NCBI GenBank assembly: GCA_027858795.1
Contig: JAQICF010000255.1
Coordinates: forward strand, 1-29,770
Direction of reading: 5' to 3'
Length of the DNA stretch: 29,770 bases
DNA from: Candidatus Delongbacteria bacterium
Lineage (GTDB): Bacteria; Delongbacteria; UBA4055
Part shown: piece after piece, positions 9,318 through 15,804 of the stretch
Position numbering within the stretch: position 1 is the first letter of the stretch
Layout: each line of letters opens with the position of its first letter
Position numbers and translations under genes: made by a program
The notes under the pieces: generated by a model
What the model was told of the DNA's origin: nothing
What the model saw: the letters and a program-made list of their open reading frames with translations, nothing else
Databases searched by the model: none

Positions 9318-10109
9318 ATGGAAAAACTTAAAGCAATAAAGAAGTTAGAATCTCTTATAGAACCGATTGAAAATTTAAAAAAACAAAAAAGTCACGGACA
9401 AGAATTCAAAAAATGGCGCAGAGATACTGAAATTGCAATTGAAAGAATATTCGATAAAAATAGTAGACATATTAAAGATTTTGGAGATATTCGTTATTCA
9501 TTATCTGCTTTTTTTTCAGGTACTCCTGATTCTGAATTTGAGGATGCATATAGGAGAGGATTAGATACTGCAAAAACAATATTAAATTCTTTTATTGATG
9601 AAATACAAGAGTATTGGGAAGAAAGCAAAGATGAAGCTTTGCCTCAATTAAATGCAATTGAAAAAGTTAAATTGATTATACATAAATTCCACTTGGTCGC
9701 TAAACAGCTATGCTCAAGGTATGATAATAGAAGTACGATAAAAATTGATGATGAATACGATGTTCAAGATCTTTTTCATGCTCTACTTAAATTGCATTTT
9801 GATTATATCATCCCCGAAGATCCAACTTCGAGCTATGGAGGTGGTTCATCAAGGATAGACTTTGTTTTAAAAGAAGAAAAAATAGCAATCGAAGTCAAAA
9901 AGCCAAGAGAAGGTTTAAAAGATAAAAAATTAGGTGAAGAATTACTAATAGACATTAACAGATACCAAACGCATAAAGATTGTAAAACACTTATTTGCTT
10001 TGTGTATGATCCTGAGGGATACATAAAAAATCCTAGAGTTATAGAAAAAGATTTGTCTAAAGCATATGACAGGTTGGATGTTGAGGTTTTAATAAGACCT
10101 AAGACTTAG
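9318..10109 (+). CDS. PD-(D/E)XK nuclease-superfamily protein
   Basis: I chose ATG 9318 (263 aa) because AAAAGGAAG lies just upstream; an upstream ATG at 9288 has no ribosome site. The N-terminal two-thirds is helical and charged with no family I recognise. The C-terminal third carries the nuclease signature: Asp181 in RIDFVL, then Glu192-x-Lys194 in IEVKKPREG, followed by a DINRYQTH helix and a CFVYDPEG strand. This is the usual core of restriction-endonuclease-like folds. No partner methyltransferase is nearby, so it is not an obvious restriction-modification system. It lies on the outer side of a small accessory island with a toxin-antitoxin pair and a DUF4143 ATPase, which makes a defence or mobile-element role likely but unproven. 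The end of the gene lies 15 nt from an AEC-transporter fragment. Confidence 0.65.
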   Translation: MEKLKAIKKLESLIEPIENLKKQKSHGQEFKKWRRDTEIAIERIFDKNSRHIKDFGDIRYSLSAFFSGTPDSEFEDAYRRGLDTAKTILNSFIDEIQEYWEESKDEALPQLNAIEKVKLIIHKFHLVAKQLCSRYDNRSTIKIDDEYDVQDLFHALLKLHFDYIIPEDPTSSYGGGSSRIDFVLKEEKIAIEVKKPREGLKDKKLGEELLIDINRYQTHKDCKTLICFVYDPEGYIKNPRVIEKDLSKAYDRLDVEVLIRPKT

Positions 10110-10124
10110 AACTGCATATATACC

Positions 10125-10175
10125 CCAATAAACGATCGGCAAGGTCACGGCACTTAAAAGCGTAGTTAAAAAGAC
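10125..10175 (-). pseudogene. AEC-transporter 3'-end fragment, copy A (diverged)
   Basis: On the minus strand this reads VFLTTLLSAVTLPIVYW, matching the C-terminus of the intact AEC transporter. By hand alignment, 44 of 51 bases match the intact gene at 12407-12457. All six differences up to base 10172 are synonymous third-position changes, so this piece came from a working homologous gene rather than by decay of the local copy. Beyond it the frame runs on without homology. Confidence 0.7.
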
Positions 10176-10191
10176 CAAATATTGAAGGCTA

Positions 10192-10524
10192 TTAGCTTAA
10201 AATAGATTGAATTATATTTTTCAACTCAGGGATATTTTTTTCAATTGTATCTTTGACCGTAAGTATATTAACACTTCCGTAATTGTGAGCTAAAATATTT
10301 CTAAAACCATACGCTTGCCTGATAGGAAGGATTTTTATATAATCAGGATTTTCGATTTTATTTAACATGTCTCCTATTTGTTGCAGGCACATTAAAATTG
10401 CGTATTCACCCTCAAAATCATTCAATGCTTCCAAGGTATCACCATGTCTTTCTGCAATCTTATTTATATCGTTTATATATTCCAGAACAGTTTCTAATTT
10501 AGCTCTATCGCTTAAGTCAGACAC
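10192..10524 (-). CDS. hepT: HepT-like RNase toxin (DUF86)
   Basis: The 110-aa all-helical protein has the HEPN-type R-x4-H-x-Y motif: Arg75, His80 and Tyr82 in RNILAHNY. In characterised HepT/MntA pairs HepT is an RNA-cleaving toxin, and the partner MntA silences it by adding AMP to the motif Tyr. The start is GTG 10524, 6 nt after a strong GGAGG site (10531-10535), and overlaps the end of mntA by 8 bases, which indicates translational coupling. The length is normal and all motif residues are present, so it should be functional. The family is firm; activity is inferred. Confidence 0.88.
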   Translation of the reverse strand: MSDLSDRAKLETVLEYINDINKIAERHGDTLEALNDFEGEYAILMCLQQIGDMLNKIENPDYIKILPIRQAYGFRNILAHNYGSVNILTVKDTIEKNIPELKNIIQSILS

Positions 10525-10825
10525 TTAGAACCTCCGGAATTATATACTTTCGTGCAATTTTATTTAGAGCATTTTTGTCAGCTATATCAACCTTAAGATT
10601 AAGCTTATTTTCAATTTCGGATTTAATTTCTTCCAATCGTAGAATAGATTCCCAACCGATATGATTATTCAAAAACTTTTCGTTAATTTCATAGAGTATA
10701 TCAACATCGCTTTTATCGGTCTCTTCGTCTCTTACATAAGAACCAAAAATTCCAAGAATAAGAAATCCTTCAGTTTTGTATAGATCCTTTAGTATCTTAA
10801 TTTCATTATATATTTTCTTGTTCAT
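10517..10825 (-). CDS. mntA: MntA-type nucleotidyltransferase antitoxin
   Basis: The 102-aa protein is a minimal nucleotidyltransferase with the motif G28-S29-x10-D40-x-D42 (in GIFGSY and SDVDILYE), which binds ATP and metal. In the known system it AMPylates HepT and so neutralises it. It is the first gene of the pair, starting at ATG 10825 behind an AGGAA site. The antitoxin-first order with an 8-base overlap fits a co-regulated pair. A good -35/-10 pair lies upstream at 10852-10880. No helix-turn-helix domain is present, so autoregulation is not indicated. Confidence 0.87.
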   Translation of the reverse strand: MNKKIYNEIKILKDLYKTEGFLILGIFGSYVRDEETDKSDVDILYEINEKFLNNHIGWESILRLEEIKSEIENKLNLKVDIADKNALNKIARKYIIPEVLSV

Positions 10826-10851
10826 TAAGGATTCCTCAATATTATATTGCT

Positions 10852-10880
10852 AATTTAACACATTAGATTGAACTTGTCAA
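10852..10880 (-). promoter_or_regulatory. Candidate sigma70 promoter of mntA-hepT
   Basis: Read on the minus strand: a perfect TTGACA (10875-10880), a 17-nt spacer with TG just before the -10, and TAAATT (10852-10857). The implied transcript starts about 20 nt ahead of mntA. Confidence 0.5.
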
Positions 10881-10921
10881 ACATGAAGAATTTGATAAGA
10901 TGAAACTATATTTAAAACAGA

Positions 10922-10976
10922 AAAGAAGATCCTGAAATACTGAAATAAATTCAGCATAAATCAAGTTCAGGATGAC
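10922..10976. repeat. Dispersed GTCAT-hairpin element, long form (inverted orientation)
   Basis: On the minus strand it starts GTCATCCTGAACTTG and ends with TTTCAGGATCTTCTTTT. The arms ATCCTGAA (10929-10936) and TTCAGGAT (10966-10973) pair perfectly around a 29-nt insert. Compared with 7604-7636, the stem differs by one compensated pair and the loop is longer. A low-complexity CACTCATCACT run follows at about 11001-11027. Confidence 0.6.
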
Positions 10977-11030
10977 GAAATGATTGCAACGAGCGAACTA
11001 ATCACTTACCACTCATCACTCATCACTGTT

Positions 11031-11118
11031 TTTTAAACCCAACCAATAAACCAGTAAACAATCGGCAGCGTTACAGCACTTAAAAGCGTAGTTAAAAATA
11101 CATTTTTCGCTGCGAGTT
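11031..11118 (-). pseudogene. AEC-transporter 3'-end fragment, copy B (nearly identical)
   Basis: This repeats the last codons, stop codon and a few bases beyond of the intact transporter gene. Bases 11043-11118 are identical to 12399-12474 (76 bases), with two substitutions nearer the stop. The minus-strand frame ends in FIGWV and TAA, against FIGWI in the intact gene. Identity stops abruptly at 11119. Together with the intact 3' end it brackets the DUF4143 ATPase gene as a 1,356-bp direct-repeat cassette. Confidence 0.88.
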
Positions 11119-11161
11119 TTGATTTTAAGGTAATAATTAATTTGCAATTGCGCCTGATGTG

Positions 11162-11194
11162 TTGTAAATTGAATATTGAATAATCAATTTACAA
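11162..11194 (+). promoter_or_regulatory. Inverted repeat overlapping the leader of the DUF4143 ATPase gene
   Basis: TTGTAAATTGA (11162-11172) and TCAATTTACAA (11184-11194) are perfect 11-bp arms spaced by 11 bases. The right arm runs into the ribosome site AAGGTGG (11193-11199). It could be an operator, or an RNA hairpin that limits ribosome access. Confidence 0.5.
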
Positions 11195-11204
11195 GGTGGT
11201 AGTT

Positions 11205-12392
11205 ATGATTAATAGAGAAATTGAAAGTAAGATTAAAGAAGCTGTAAAAAAATATCCCGTTATTACTTTAACGGGACCAAGGCAGTCAGGTAAGACTACA
11301 CTGTTGAAAAATGCTTTCCCTGATTACGATTATGTTAATTTAGAAGATCCTGAGATTAGAAATTATGCGATTGAAGATAGTAGAGGATTTTTGTCTCAAT
11401 TCAAAAAAGGTGTAATCTTGGATGAAGTACAGAGAGTACCGGAGTTATTTTCATATATTCAAGTAATAGTTGATCAAGAGCAACAGAATGGCAGATTTAT
11501 TTTATCAGGTTCACAGAATTTTCTTCTTTTAGGTGGAATATCTCAATCTCTGGCAGGTAGAACAAGTATATTTCATCTCCTACCTTTTACTAAAAGAGAA
11601 ATTGAGAATAGAAAACCTTTAGTACTTGAAAACTTGATTAAGGAAAGTGTAAAATTATCTGAATATGATTTATTCAAGACTGTTCATACGGGTTTCTATC
11701 CACGAATACATGATAAAAACCTTGATCCGCAGGAATGGCTTGGTGATTATTTTCAAACTTATATTCAGCGTGATGTAAGAATAATACTTAATGTTTCTGA
11801 TATTACTCTTTTTAGCAATTTTGTAAGTTTATGTGCAGGCAGAGTAGGTCAATTATTAAACTTATCTTCTCTTGGAGCTGATTGTGGAATAAGCCATTCA
11901 ACAGCTCAAAGATGGTTGTCTCTACTTGAAAGTAGCTTTATTGTTTATAGGATAAATTCACATCATAAGAATTTTTCAAAAAGAATAATTAAAAGTCCAA
12001 AACTATATTTTTATGATTCTGGGTTACTATGTTATCTTTTAAGAATTAAAACTCCGGAAGATTTAAGAATTTCATCCTATCGAGGAAATATATTTGAAAG
12101 TTTTTGCATATCTGAATTTATAAAATCATCATATAATAAAAAACAAAATCCTGACATCCATTTTTGGCGCGATTCAACAGGACATGAAATAGATATGCTG
12201 ATTGAAGATAGAGAAAAGTTGTTGCCAGTTGAAATAAAATCAGGACAAACTTTTAATAGTAGTTTTTTGGATGGAGTTAAGTACTGGATAGATTTATCAG
12301 GTTGCAATAAAAATGATGCATACCTGATTTATGGAGGTGATAAAAAGATTACATACAAAGGCATTAATGTTATTCCATGGTATTTGCTTTAA
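11205..12392 (+). CDS. AAA-type ATPase with C-terminal DUF4143 nuclease-like domain
   Basis: ATG 11205 (395 aa) sits 5 nt after the ribosome site AAGGTGG; a GTG at 11196 lies inside that site and is less likely. The N-terminal P-loop domain has Walker A GPRQSGKT (residues 24-31), Walker B GVILDEVQ and a sensor-like FILSGSQN. A winged-helix-like middle is followed by the DUF4143 region, whose HEIDMLIE and LPVEIKSG contain the Asp and Glu-x-Lys of a PD-(D/E)XK fold. Such proteins are common, scattered between genomes and of poorly known function; links to mobile DNA and defence have been suggested. The gene is inserted exactly at the end of the AEC transporter gene: its TAA (12390-12392) overlaps the transporter's stop on the other strand, and direct repeats flank it, so it looks acquired. 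Confidence 0.82.
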   Translation: MINREIESKIKEAVKKYPVITLTGPRQSGKTTLLKNAFPDYDYVNLEDPEIRNYAIEDSRGFLSQFKKGVILDEVQRVPELFSYIQVIVDQEQQNGRFILSGSQNFLLLGGISQSLAGRTSIFHLLPFTKREIENRKPLVLENLIKESVKLSEYDLFKTVHTGFYPRIHDKNLDPQEWLGDYFQTYIQRDVRIILNVSDITLFSNFVSLCAGRVGQLLNLSSLGADCGISHSTAQRWLSLLESSFIVYRINSHHKNFSKRIIKSPKLYFYDSGLLCYLLRIKTPEDLRISSYRGNIFESFCISEFIKSSYNKKQNPDIHFWRDSTGHEIDMLIEDREKLLPVEIKSGQTFNSSFLDGVKYWIDLSGCNKNDAYLIYGGDKKITYKGINVIPWYLL

Positions 12393-13342
12393 ATCCACCC
12401 AATAAACCAGTAAACAATCGGCAGCGTTACAGCACTTAAAAGCGTAGTTAAAAATACATTTTTCGCTGCGAGTTCTGGGTCGGACTTGAACTCAGTTGCA
12501 ATAATAACGATCATAGCCATACAAGGCATAGCTGATTGGAGTACAACAACAGATTTTGCAGTTATATCCATCTCAAATCCGAATATTGATTCAGCGAATT
12601 TTATTACAAAAAGCAAAATAAAAGGTACAATTATCATTTTGTTGATACTGAGAACATAGATCTGAACTTCTTTGAATGTACCTTTGATACTTATCCTGCT
12701 CAGCATCATTCCGATATATATCATTGAAAGGTAAATAGTCGTTCCACCGAGACCACTTAAGGTTTTATCCAGTATGTAAGGCAGTTCAAATTTTACTAGA
12801 AATGCTAGTATTCCCAGAGAAAAAGCAATAGTATTAGGATTGATAAGATGCTTTAGGCTTTCTGTCAGTTTGATCTTGTTATTCTTGTTGAACAACATTA
12901 CACCTACAGTCCAAAGCATAGAGCTTAGTACAATATGATATACAACTGCAAATAAAAGACCTTTTCCACCAGGGAAGAGGGAATCAAGAAGTGGGTATCC
13001 TAAGAAAGCAATATTTCCGAAGGTCGTATGTATCCTGTGAATGGTATAAGCATGGGACTCAAGTTTCATTATCTTGGCAGAGACTGTTCCGAAAAGTAAT
13101 AATATGAACATTGAAATATATGCAAATATCAGAACGAACAATGAGCTTTCAAGAACTTCTATTGAGAAATCAAACTTTGATAGTGAAGTAAATATCATCA
13201 AAGGTAGAGTGATCTTCATCACGAGCTTATTTATTCCTGCAGAGAATCCTTCAGGGAAGAATTTGAATTTTGCTGCTAGATATCCGATTAAGGCAAGAAG
13301 TCCGAGAATTGTAATTTGATTTATAATGATCTGGTTTTGCAT
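12389..13342 (-). CDS. AEC-family (auxin efflux carrier-like) membrane transporter
   Basis: I chose ATG 13342 (317 aa): it follows an AAAGGAA site and yields an N-terminus that goes straight into a membrane segment. An in-frame extension to 13402 would start inside repeat DNA. The protein has about ten hydrophobic helices in two groups of five, with charged cytoplasmic loops. In the AEC/PF03547 family such proteins move organic acids or amino-acid-like anions, malate in some cases, across the inner membrane; the substrate here is unknown. Its 3' end is present two more times upstream of the accessory genes, at 10125-10175 and 11031-11118. The leader carries the palindromic box shared with the isoaspartyl peptidase gene. 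Confidence 0.85.
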   Translation of the reverse strand: MQNQIIINQITILGLLALIGYLAAKFKFFPEGFSAGINKLVMKITLPLMIFTSLSKFDFSIEVLESSLFVLIFAYISMFILLLFGTVSAKIMKLESHAYTIHRIHTTFGNIAFLGYPLLDSLFPGGKGLLFAVVYHIVLSSMLWTVGVMLFNKNNKIKLTESLKHLINPNTIAFSLGILAFLVKFELPYILDKTLSGLGGTTIYLSMIYIGMMLSRISIKGTFKEVQIYVLSINKMIIVPFILLFVIKFAESIFGFEMDITAKSVVVLQSAMPCMAMIVIIATEFKSDPELAAKNVFLTTLLSAVTLPIVYWFIGWI

Positions 13343-13356
13343 GGGTAATTCCTTTT

Positions 13357-13371
13357 TATTACGATGTAATA
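13357..13371 (-). promoter_or_regulatory. Palindromic leader box of the AEC gene
   Basis: TATTACGATGTAATA is a perfect 6-bp inverted repeat around GAT, lying 15 nt from the start codon. It overlaps a TATATT -10-like box (minus strand, 13368-13373), which has TTGTAA 16 nt further upstream. The surrounding 24 bases match 22 of 24 at the isoaspartyl peptidase gene, at the same distance from the start. Confidence 0.5.
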
Positions 13372-13419
13372 TAATGAATAATTGACAATTTACAATGGAC
13401 AATTAATAATTGGGCTGTA

Positions 13420-13442
13420 GGGGTCGATTCCCATTCGACCCC
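13420..13442. repeat. Hairpin repeat, second copy of the GGGG-type element
   Basis: GGGGTCGA (13420-13427) pairs with TCGACCCC (13435-13442) around TTCCCAT. Relative to 7570-7592 one stem pair is changed from A-T to T-A on both sides, so pairing is preserved. Here no T-run follows. Confidence 0.7.
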
Positions 13443-13452
13443 AAACACTGCA

Positions 13453-13502
13453 GGTTGCAACAAGGGGATCTGATCCCCTTGTCCGGCATATCCGGTGCAA
13501 CC
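13453..13502. repeat. Composite palindrome predicted to fold as a three-way junction
   Basis: Outer arms GGTTGCA (13453-13459) and TGCAACC (13496-13502) enclose a 23-bp palindrome (11-bp arms ACAAGGGGATC and GATCCCCTTGT, 13460-13482) and a small CCGG-CATAT-CCGG hairpin (13483-13495). The inner palindrome recurs exactly at 15677-15699. Confidence 0.65.
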
Positions 13503-13514
13503 AATAAAAAATAG

Positions 13515-13547
13515 ATTGCCACGGATCATAATTATAATCCTCGCAAT
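13515..13547. repeat. Imperfect hairpin repeat
   Basis: ATTGC (13515-13519) and GGAT (13523-13526) pair with ATCC (13537-13540) and GCAAT (13543-13547), with small internal bulges. It is the third hairpin in a row between the divergent AEC and DA1-like genes, and resembles dispersed REP-like elements. Confidence 0.5.
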
Positions 13548-13602
13548 GACAAACATGATAATAAACCTTGAATCATACGAAATAAATTCATAATTTTAAT
13601 TC

Positions 13603-14634
13603 ATGACAATTAAGAGTTACATATATAGGATTATAATTTTCACGATTTTAATATTTTCGTTAACAAATGTTTTTTCAGCAGAAAAAATATTTTGCGATCA
13701 ATGCGAAAAACTCATAAAACCAGGTTCAAGGTATGTCATATCAAATGGTAAAATTTATTGCAGTGAGGAATGTTTTGATAAAACACTTCCAAAATGTGTT
13801 GTCTGCGGAGAATCTGTACAGAACGGGTTTAAGCAGAAAGGTTTGAGCTATTGTAGCAAAGAATGTCTGATGACAACCTGGGGCAAGTGTGAGCTTTGTG
13901 GCAAAAAGATCATGAATGGTTATCATATCGGAAGCAAGGAAGGTGCTTTCTTCTGCAAAGATTGTATGGAAAAACCAAAATGTTATCTCTGTGGACACCC
14001 TGATAACTGTAAAACACTCTCAGATGATAGACTTATCTGCTCAAACTGTGAGAAAACTGCTATAAACAATCCTACTGATTCGAGAGTCATATTTGATGAA
14101 GTACGTATGAAGATGAAAGAAAAAATGGATATGACAGCCGACCATGATATCACATTCAAGTTGGTTAATATCCAAGAATTGAGCAAAGAATCTGAGTTGC
14201 AATACACAAATGAATATATGGAACAAGGGCTTTTTGTACATGAGGAGAGGACAAAAACTTACGTAAAAACAAAGAGCATCTTCGGATTTGAATTCGGAAG
14301 GGAAACAAATACTGAAGTAATTAATAATTATTCAATATTGATGTTATTTTCTCTGACTAAAGATAAATTTATTGAAGTTGCGGCCCATGAACTTGCACAT
14401 GACTGGATGCAGGCAAATTATCCAAATATTGATGATTTAAAGATATCAGAAGGATGGGCTGAATTTGTAGCAACTCAGGTGAACAATCATTATGGGAATA
14501 CACATTTAAATACAAGAATGAAGAATAATCCCTGTCCAGTTTATGGAGAGGGATATCGTTATGTGGCAGGTTATGCGAAGGAGCATGGAATCAGCGGACT
14601 TTACAAATTATTTGATGAGATGAATAAGAAGTAA
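13603..14634 (+). CDS. Secreted LIM-like/DA1-type zinc metallopeptidase
   Basis: The 343-aa protein starts with a signal peptide (hydrophobic IIIFTILIFSL, cleavage near FSA/EK). Residues 31-149 form a Cys-rich zinc-binding tract of repeated CxxC...CxxxC or CxxC units (C31/C34, C53/C57, C65/C68, C84/C88, C96/C99, C118/C121, C127/C130, C146/C149), like stacked LIM or TRASH fingers. The C-terminal domain has HELAH (His262, Glu263, His266), a downstream Glu283 in SEGWAEF, and CPVYGEGYR near residue 311. That arrangement matches the DA1-like domain (PF12315), known from plant DA1, a LIM-containing, ubiquitin-linked peptidase that limits organ growth. The active-site residues are present, so activity is likely; the substrate is unknown and it probably acts outside the cytoplasm. 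No clear ribosome site precedes ATG 13603. Confidence 0.78.
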   Translation: MTIKSYIYRIIIFTILIFSLTNVFSAEKIFCDQCEKLIKPGSRYVISNGKIYCSEECFDKTLPKCVVCGESVQNGFKQKGLSYCSKECLMTTWGKCELCGKKIMNGYHIGSKEGAFFCKDCMEKPKCYLCGHPDNCKTLSDDRLICSNCEKTAINNPTDSRVIFDEVRMKMKEKMDMTADHDITFKLVNIQELSKESELQYTNEYMEQGLFVHEERTKTYVKTKSIFGFEFGRETNTEVINNYSILMLFSLTKDKFIEVAAHELAHDWMQANYPNIDDLKISEGWAEFVATQVNNHYGNTHLNTRMKNNPCPVYGEGYRYVAGYAKEHGISGLYKLFDEMNKK

Positions 14635-14654
14635 AGACGCAATATCTTGCGTCT
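14635..14654. terminator. Bidirectional hairpin between convergent genes
   Basis: AGACGCAA (14635-14642) and TTGCGTCT (14647-14654) form a perfect 8-bp stem with a 4-nt loop. It fills the 23-nt gap between the stops of the DA1-like and isoaspartyl peptidase genes. The T-runs are poor, so termination is likely from position rather than certain. Confidence 0.55.
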
Positions 14655-14657
14655 CTA

Positions 14658-15584
14658 CTACTCCCAGATCTTTACTTCGAAAACTCCTTTTGATGTTGCA
14701 ACCCCACGGTACATACCGAGTGTATTATAAGGCAAAGAATAATTTCCATCTTTATCTACGGCAACCAACCCTCCGATTCCCTTTTTCAATACTTTATGTA
14801 TAACATGCTCAGAAGCTTCTTTTATTGAAAGTCCTTTATAAATTATTAATGCATGAACATCAAAAGCGATAACATTTTTAATAAATTCCTCGCCTTCACC
14901 GGTAGAAGAAATTGCACATGATGCATTATCAGCAAAAGTTCCAGCACCTATGATAGGTGAATCGCCGATCCTGTCCCATTTTTTGTTTGTCATACCTCCA
15001 GTAGAAGTTGCAGCTGCAAGATCTCCATGAATGTCCAAAGCAACAGCACCGACAGTTCCTTTTGGTGCGGCAGCGAATTCAGCGTTGTGATCCAATGAAG
15101 TTAAATCAGTTCCTTGAACTCTTTTCCATTGTTCATATCTTTTCTCAGTGAAAAAATATTTCTTATTTTTAAATTTATAACCAAGGTCTTTTGCAAATTC
15201 TTCTGCACCTTTACCGTTCAGGAATACATATTTACTGTTCAACATTACATCTTTTGCCAGAGAAATAGGGTGTGCTATTCTTTTAATTCCTGTGACAGCT
15301 CCACATTCTCTATTTTTACCATCCATGATAGAAGCATCCATACTATTACCACCATCGTAAGTAAATACAGCTCCTTTACCACAATTGAATAACGGACAAT
15401 CCTCAAACTTATTTACAACAAGTTCTACAACTTTTAATGCAGTTTCACCTTTTTTGAGAAGGTTATTGCCGTAGCTTAAGATTTTCTCTAAAGCTTCAAA
15501 GTATAATTTCTTTTGATCTTCCGATATCGTTGGAGGTATTGCTCCCGCTCCTCCATGGATCGCTAATGTGTGTTTTGTTTTCAT
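14658..15584 (-). CDS. iaaA: Isoaspartyl peptidase / type III L-asparaginase
   Basis: The 308-aa Ntn-hydrolase precursor removes isoaspartyl residues from peptides and hydrolyses L-asparagine, recycling damaged proteins in the cytoplasm. It starts with the family motif AIHGGAG. The autocleavage and catalytic nucleophile is Thr177 in PKGTVGAVALD, and the substrate loop GDSPIIGAGTFAD and STGGMTNK follow. Cleavage before Thr177 should give alpha and beta chains. No signal peptide is visible. The ATG is preceded by an AAAGG site. The stop lies 3 nt from the shared hairpin with the convergent DA1-like gene. The leader carries the same palindromic box as the AEC gene, suggesting common control. Confidence 0.9.
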   Translation of the reverse strand: MKTKHTLAIHGGAGAIPPTISEDQKKLYFEALEKILSYGNNLLKKGETALKVVELVVNKFEDCPLFNCGKGAVFTYDGGNSMDASIMDGKNRECGAVTGIKRIAHPISLAKDVMLNSKYVFLNGKGAEEFAKDLGYKFKNKKYFFTEKRYEQWKRVQGTDLTSLDHNAEFAAAPKGTVGAVALDIHGDLAAATSTGGMTNKKWDRIGDSPIIGAGTFADNASCAISSTGEGEEFIKNVIAFDVHALIIYKGLSIKEASEHVIHKVLKKGIGGLVAVDKDGNYSLPYNTLGMYRGVATSKGVFEVKIWE

Positions 15585-15598
15585 TGAATACCTTTATT

Positions 15599-15613
15599 TA
15601 TTATGATGTAATA
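15599..15613 (-). promoter_or_regulatory. Palindromic leader box of the isoaspartyl peptidase gene
   Basis: TATTATGATGTAATA, one mismatch from a perfect inverted repeat, lies 15 nt ahead of the start codon. Position and sequence match the box at 13357-13371 before the AEC gene (22 of 24 surrounding bases). Confidence 0.45.
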
Positions 15614-15676
15614 TAAAGAATGTTAAAAAGAAAATACAGTATTAATAGATTAATTCAGTTGCATCTGAATAACAGA

Positions 15677-15699
15677 ACAAGGGGATCTGATCCCCTTGT
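15677..15699. repeat. 23-bp palindrome, second copy
   Basis: It is identical to 13460-13482: arms ACAAGGGGATC and GATCCCCTTGT around T. Here the right arm continues as TGCAA; in the other copy the left arm is extended by TTGCA. It lies between the divergent iaaA and response-regulator genes. Confidence 0.75.
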
Positions 15700-15775
15700 T
15701 GCAACTGGAAGAAAATACGATTGTATTTATTTAGCTACAAAAACAGAAATAATTGAAGAATATTGCATTAAACAC

Positions 15776-15804
15776 TTGACACGGATGTATTCTATTGTTA
15801 TATT
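15776..15804 (+). promoter_or_regulatory. Sigma70-type promoter of the redox-signalling operon
   Basis: A perfect -35 TTGACA (15776-15781), a 17-nt spacer and -10 TATATT (15799-15804) form one of the best promoter matches in the window. It lies 51 nt ahead of the first gene, which has a GGGAGG ribosome site. Confidence 0.75.

Noticed and set aside
11001..11027. CACTCATCACT direct repeats as a binding-site array
   Set aside because: Short, imperfect and low in complexity, with no relation to a promoter; more likely junk left by slippage.
9318..12392. Insertion sequence or integron carrying the accessory genes
   Set aside because: No transposase, integrase or terminal inverted repeats bounding the whole segment could be found; only the AEC-derived direct repeats are visible.
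10110..12474. CRISPR array suspected from regularly spaced repeats
   Set aside because: Only three copies at irregular, kilobase-scale spacing; they are fragments of the transporter gene, not short repeats with spacers. No cas genes are seen.
13343..13402. Upstream start extending the AEC transporter by 20 residues
   Set aside because: The extension lies in repeat-like DNA and the leader box; ATG 13342 has a good ribosome site and starts directly before a membrane helix.
13359..13556. 65-codon minus-strand frame across the hairpin cluster
   Set aside because: It consists of three hairpin repeats read as protein, with no ribosome site or family match.
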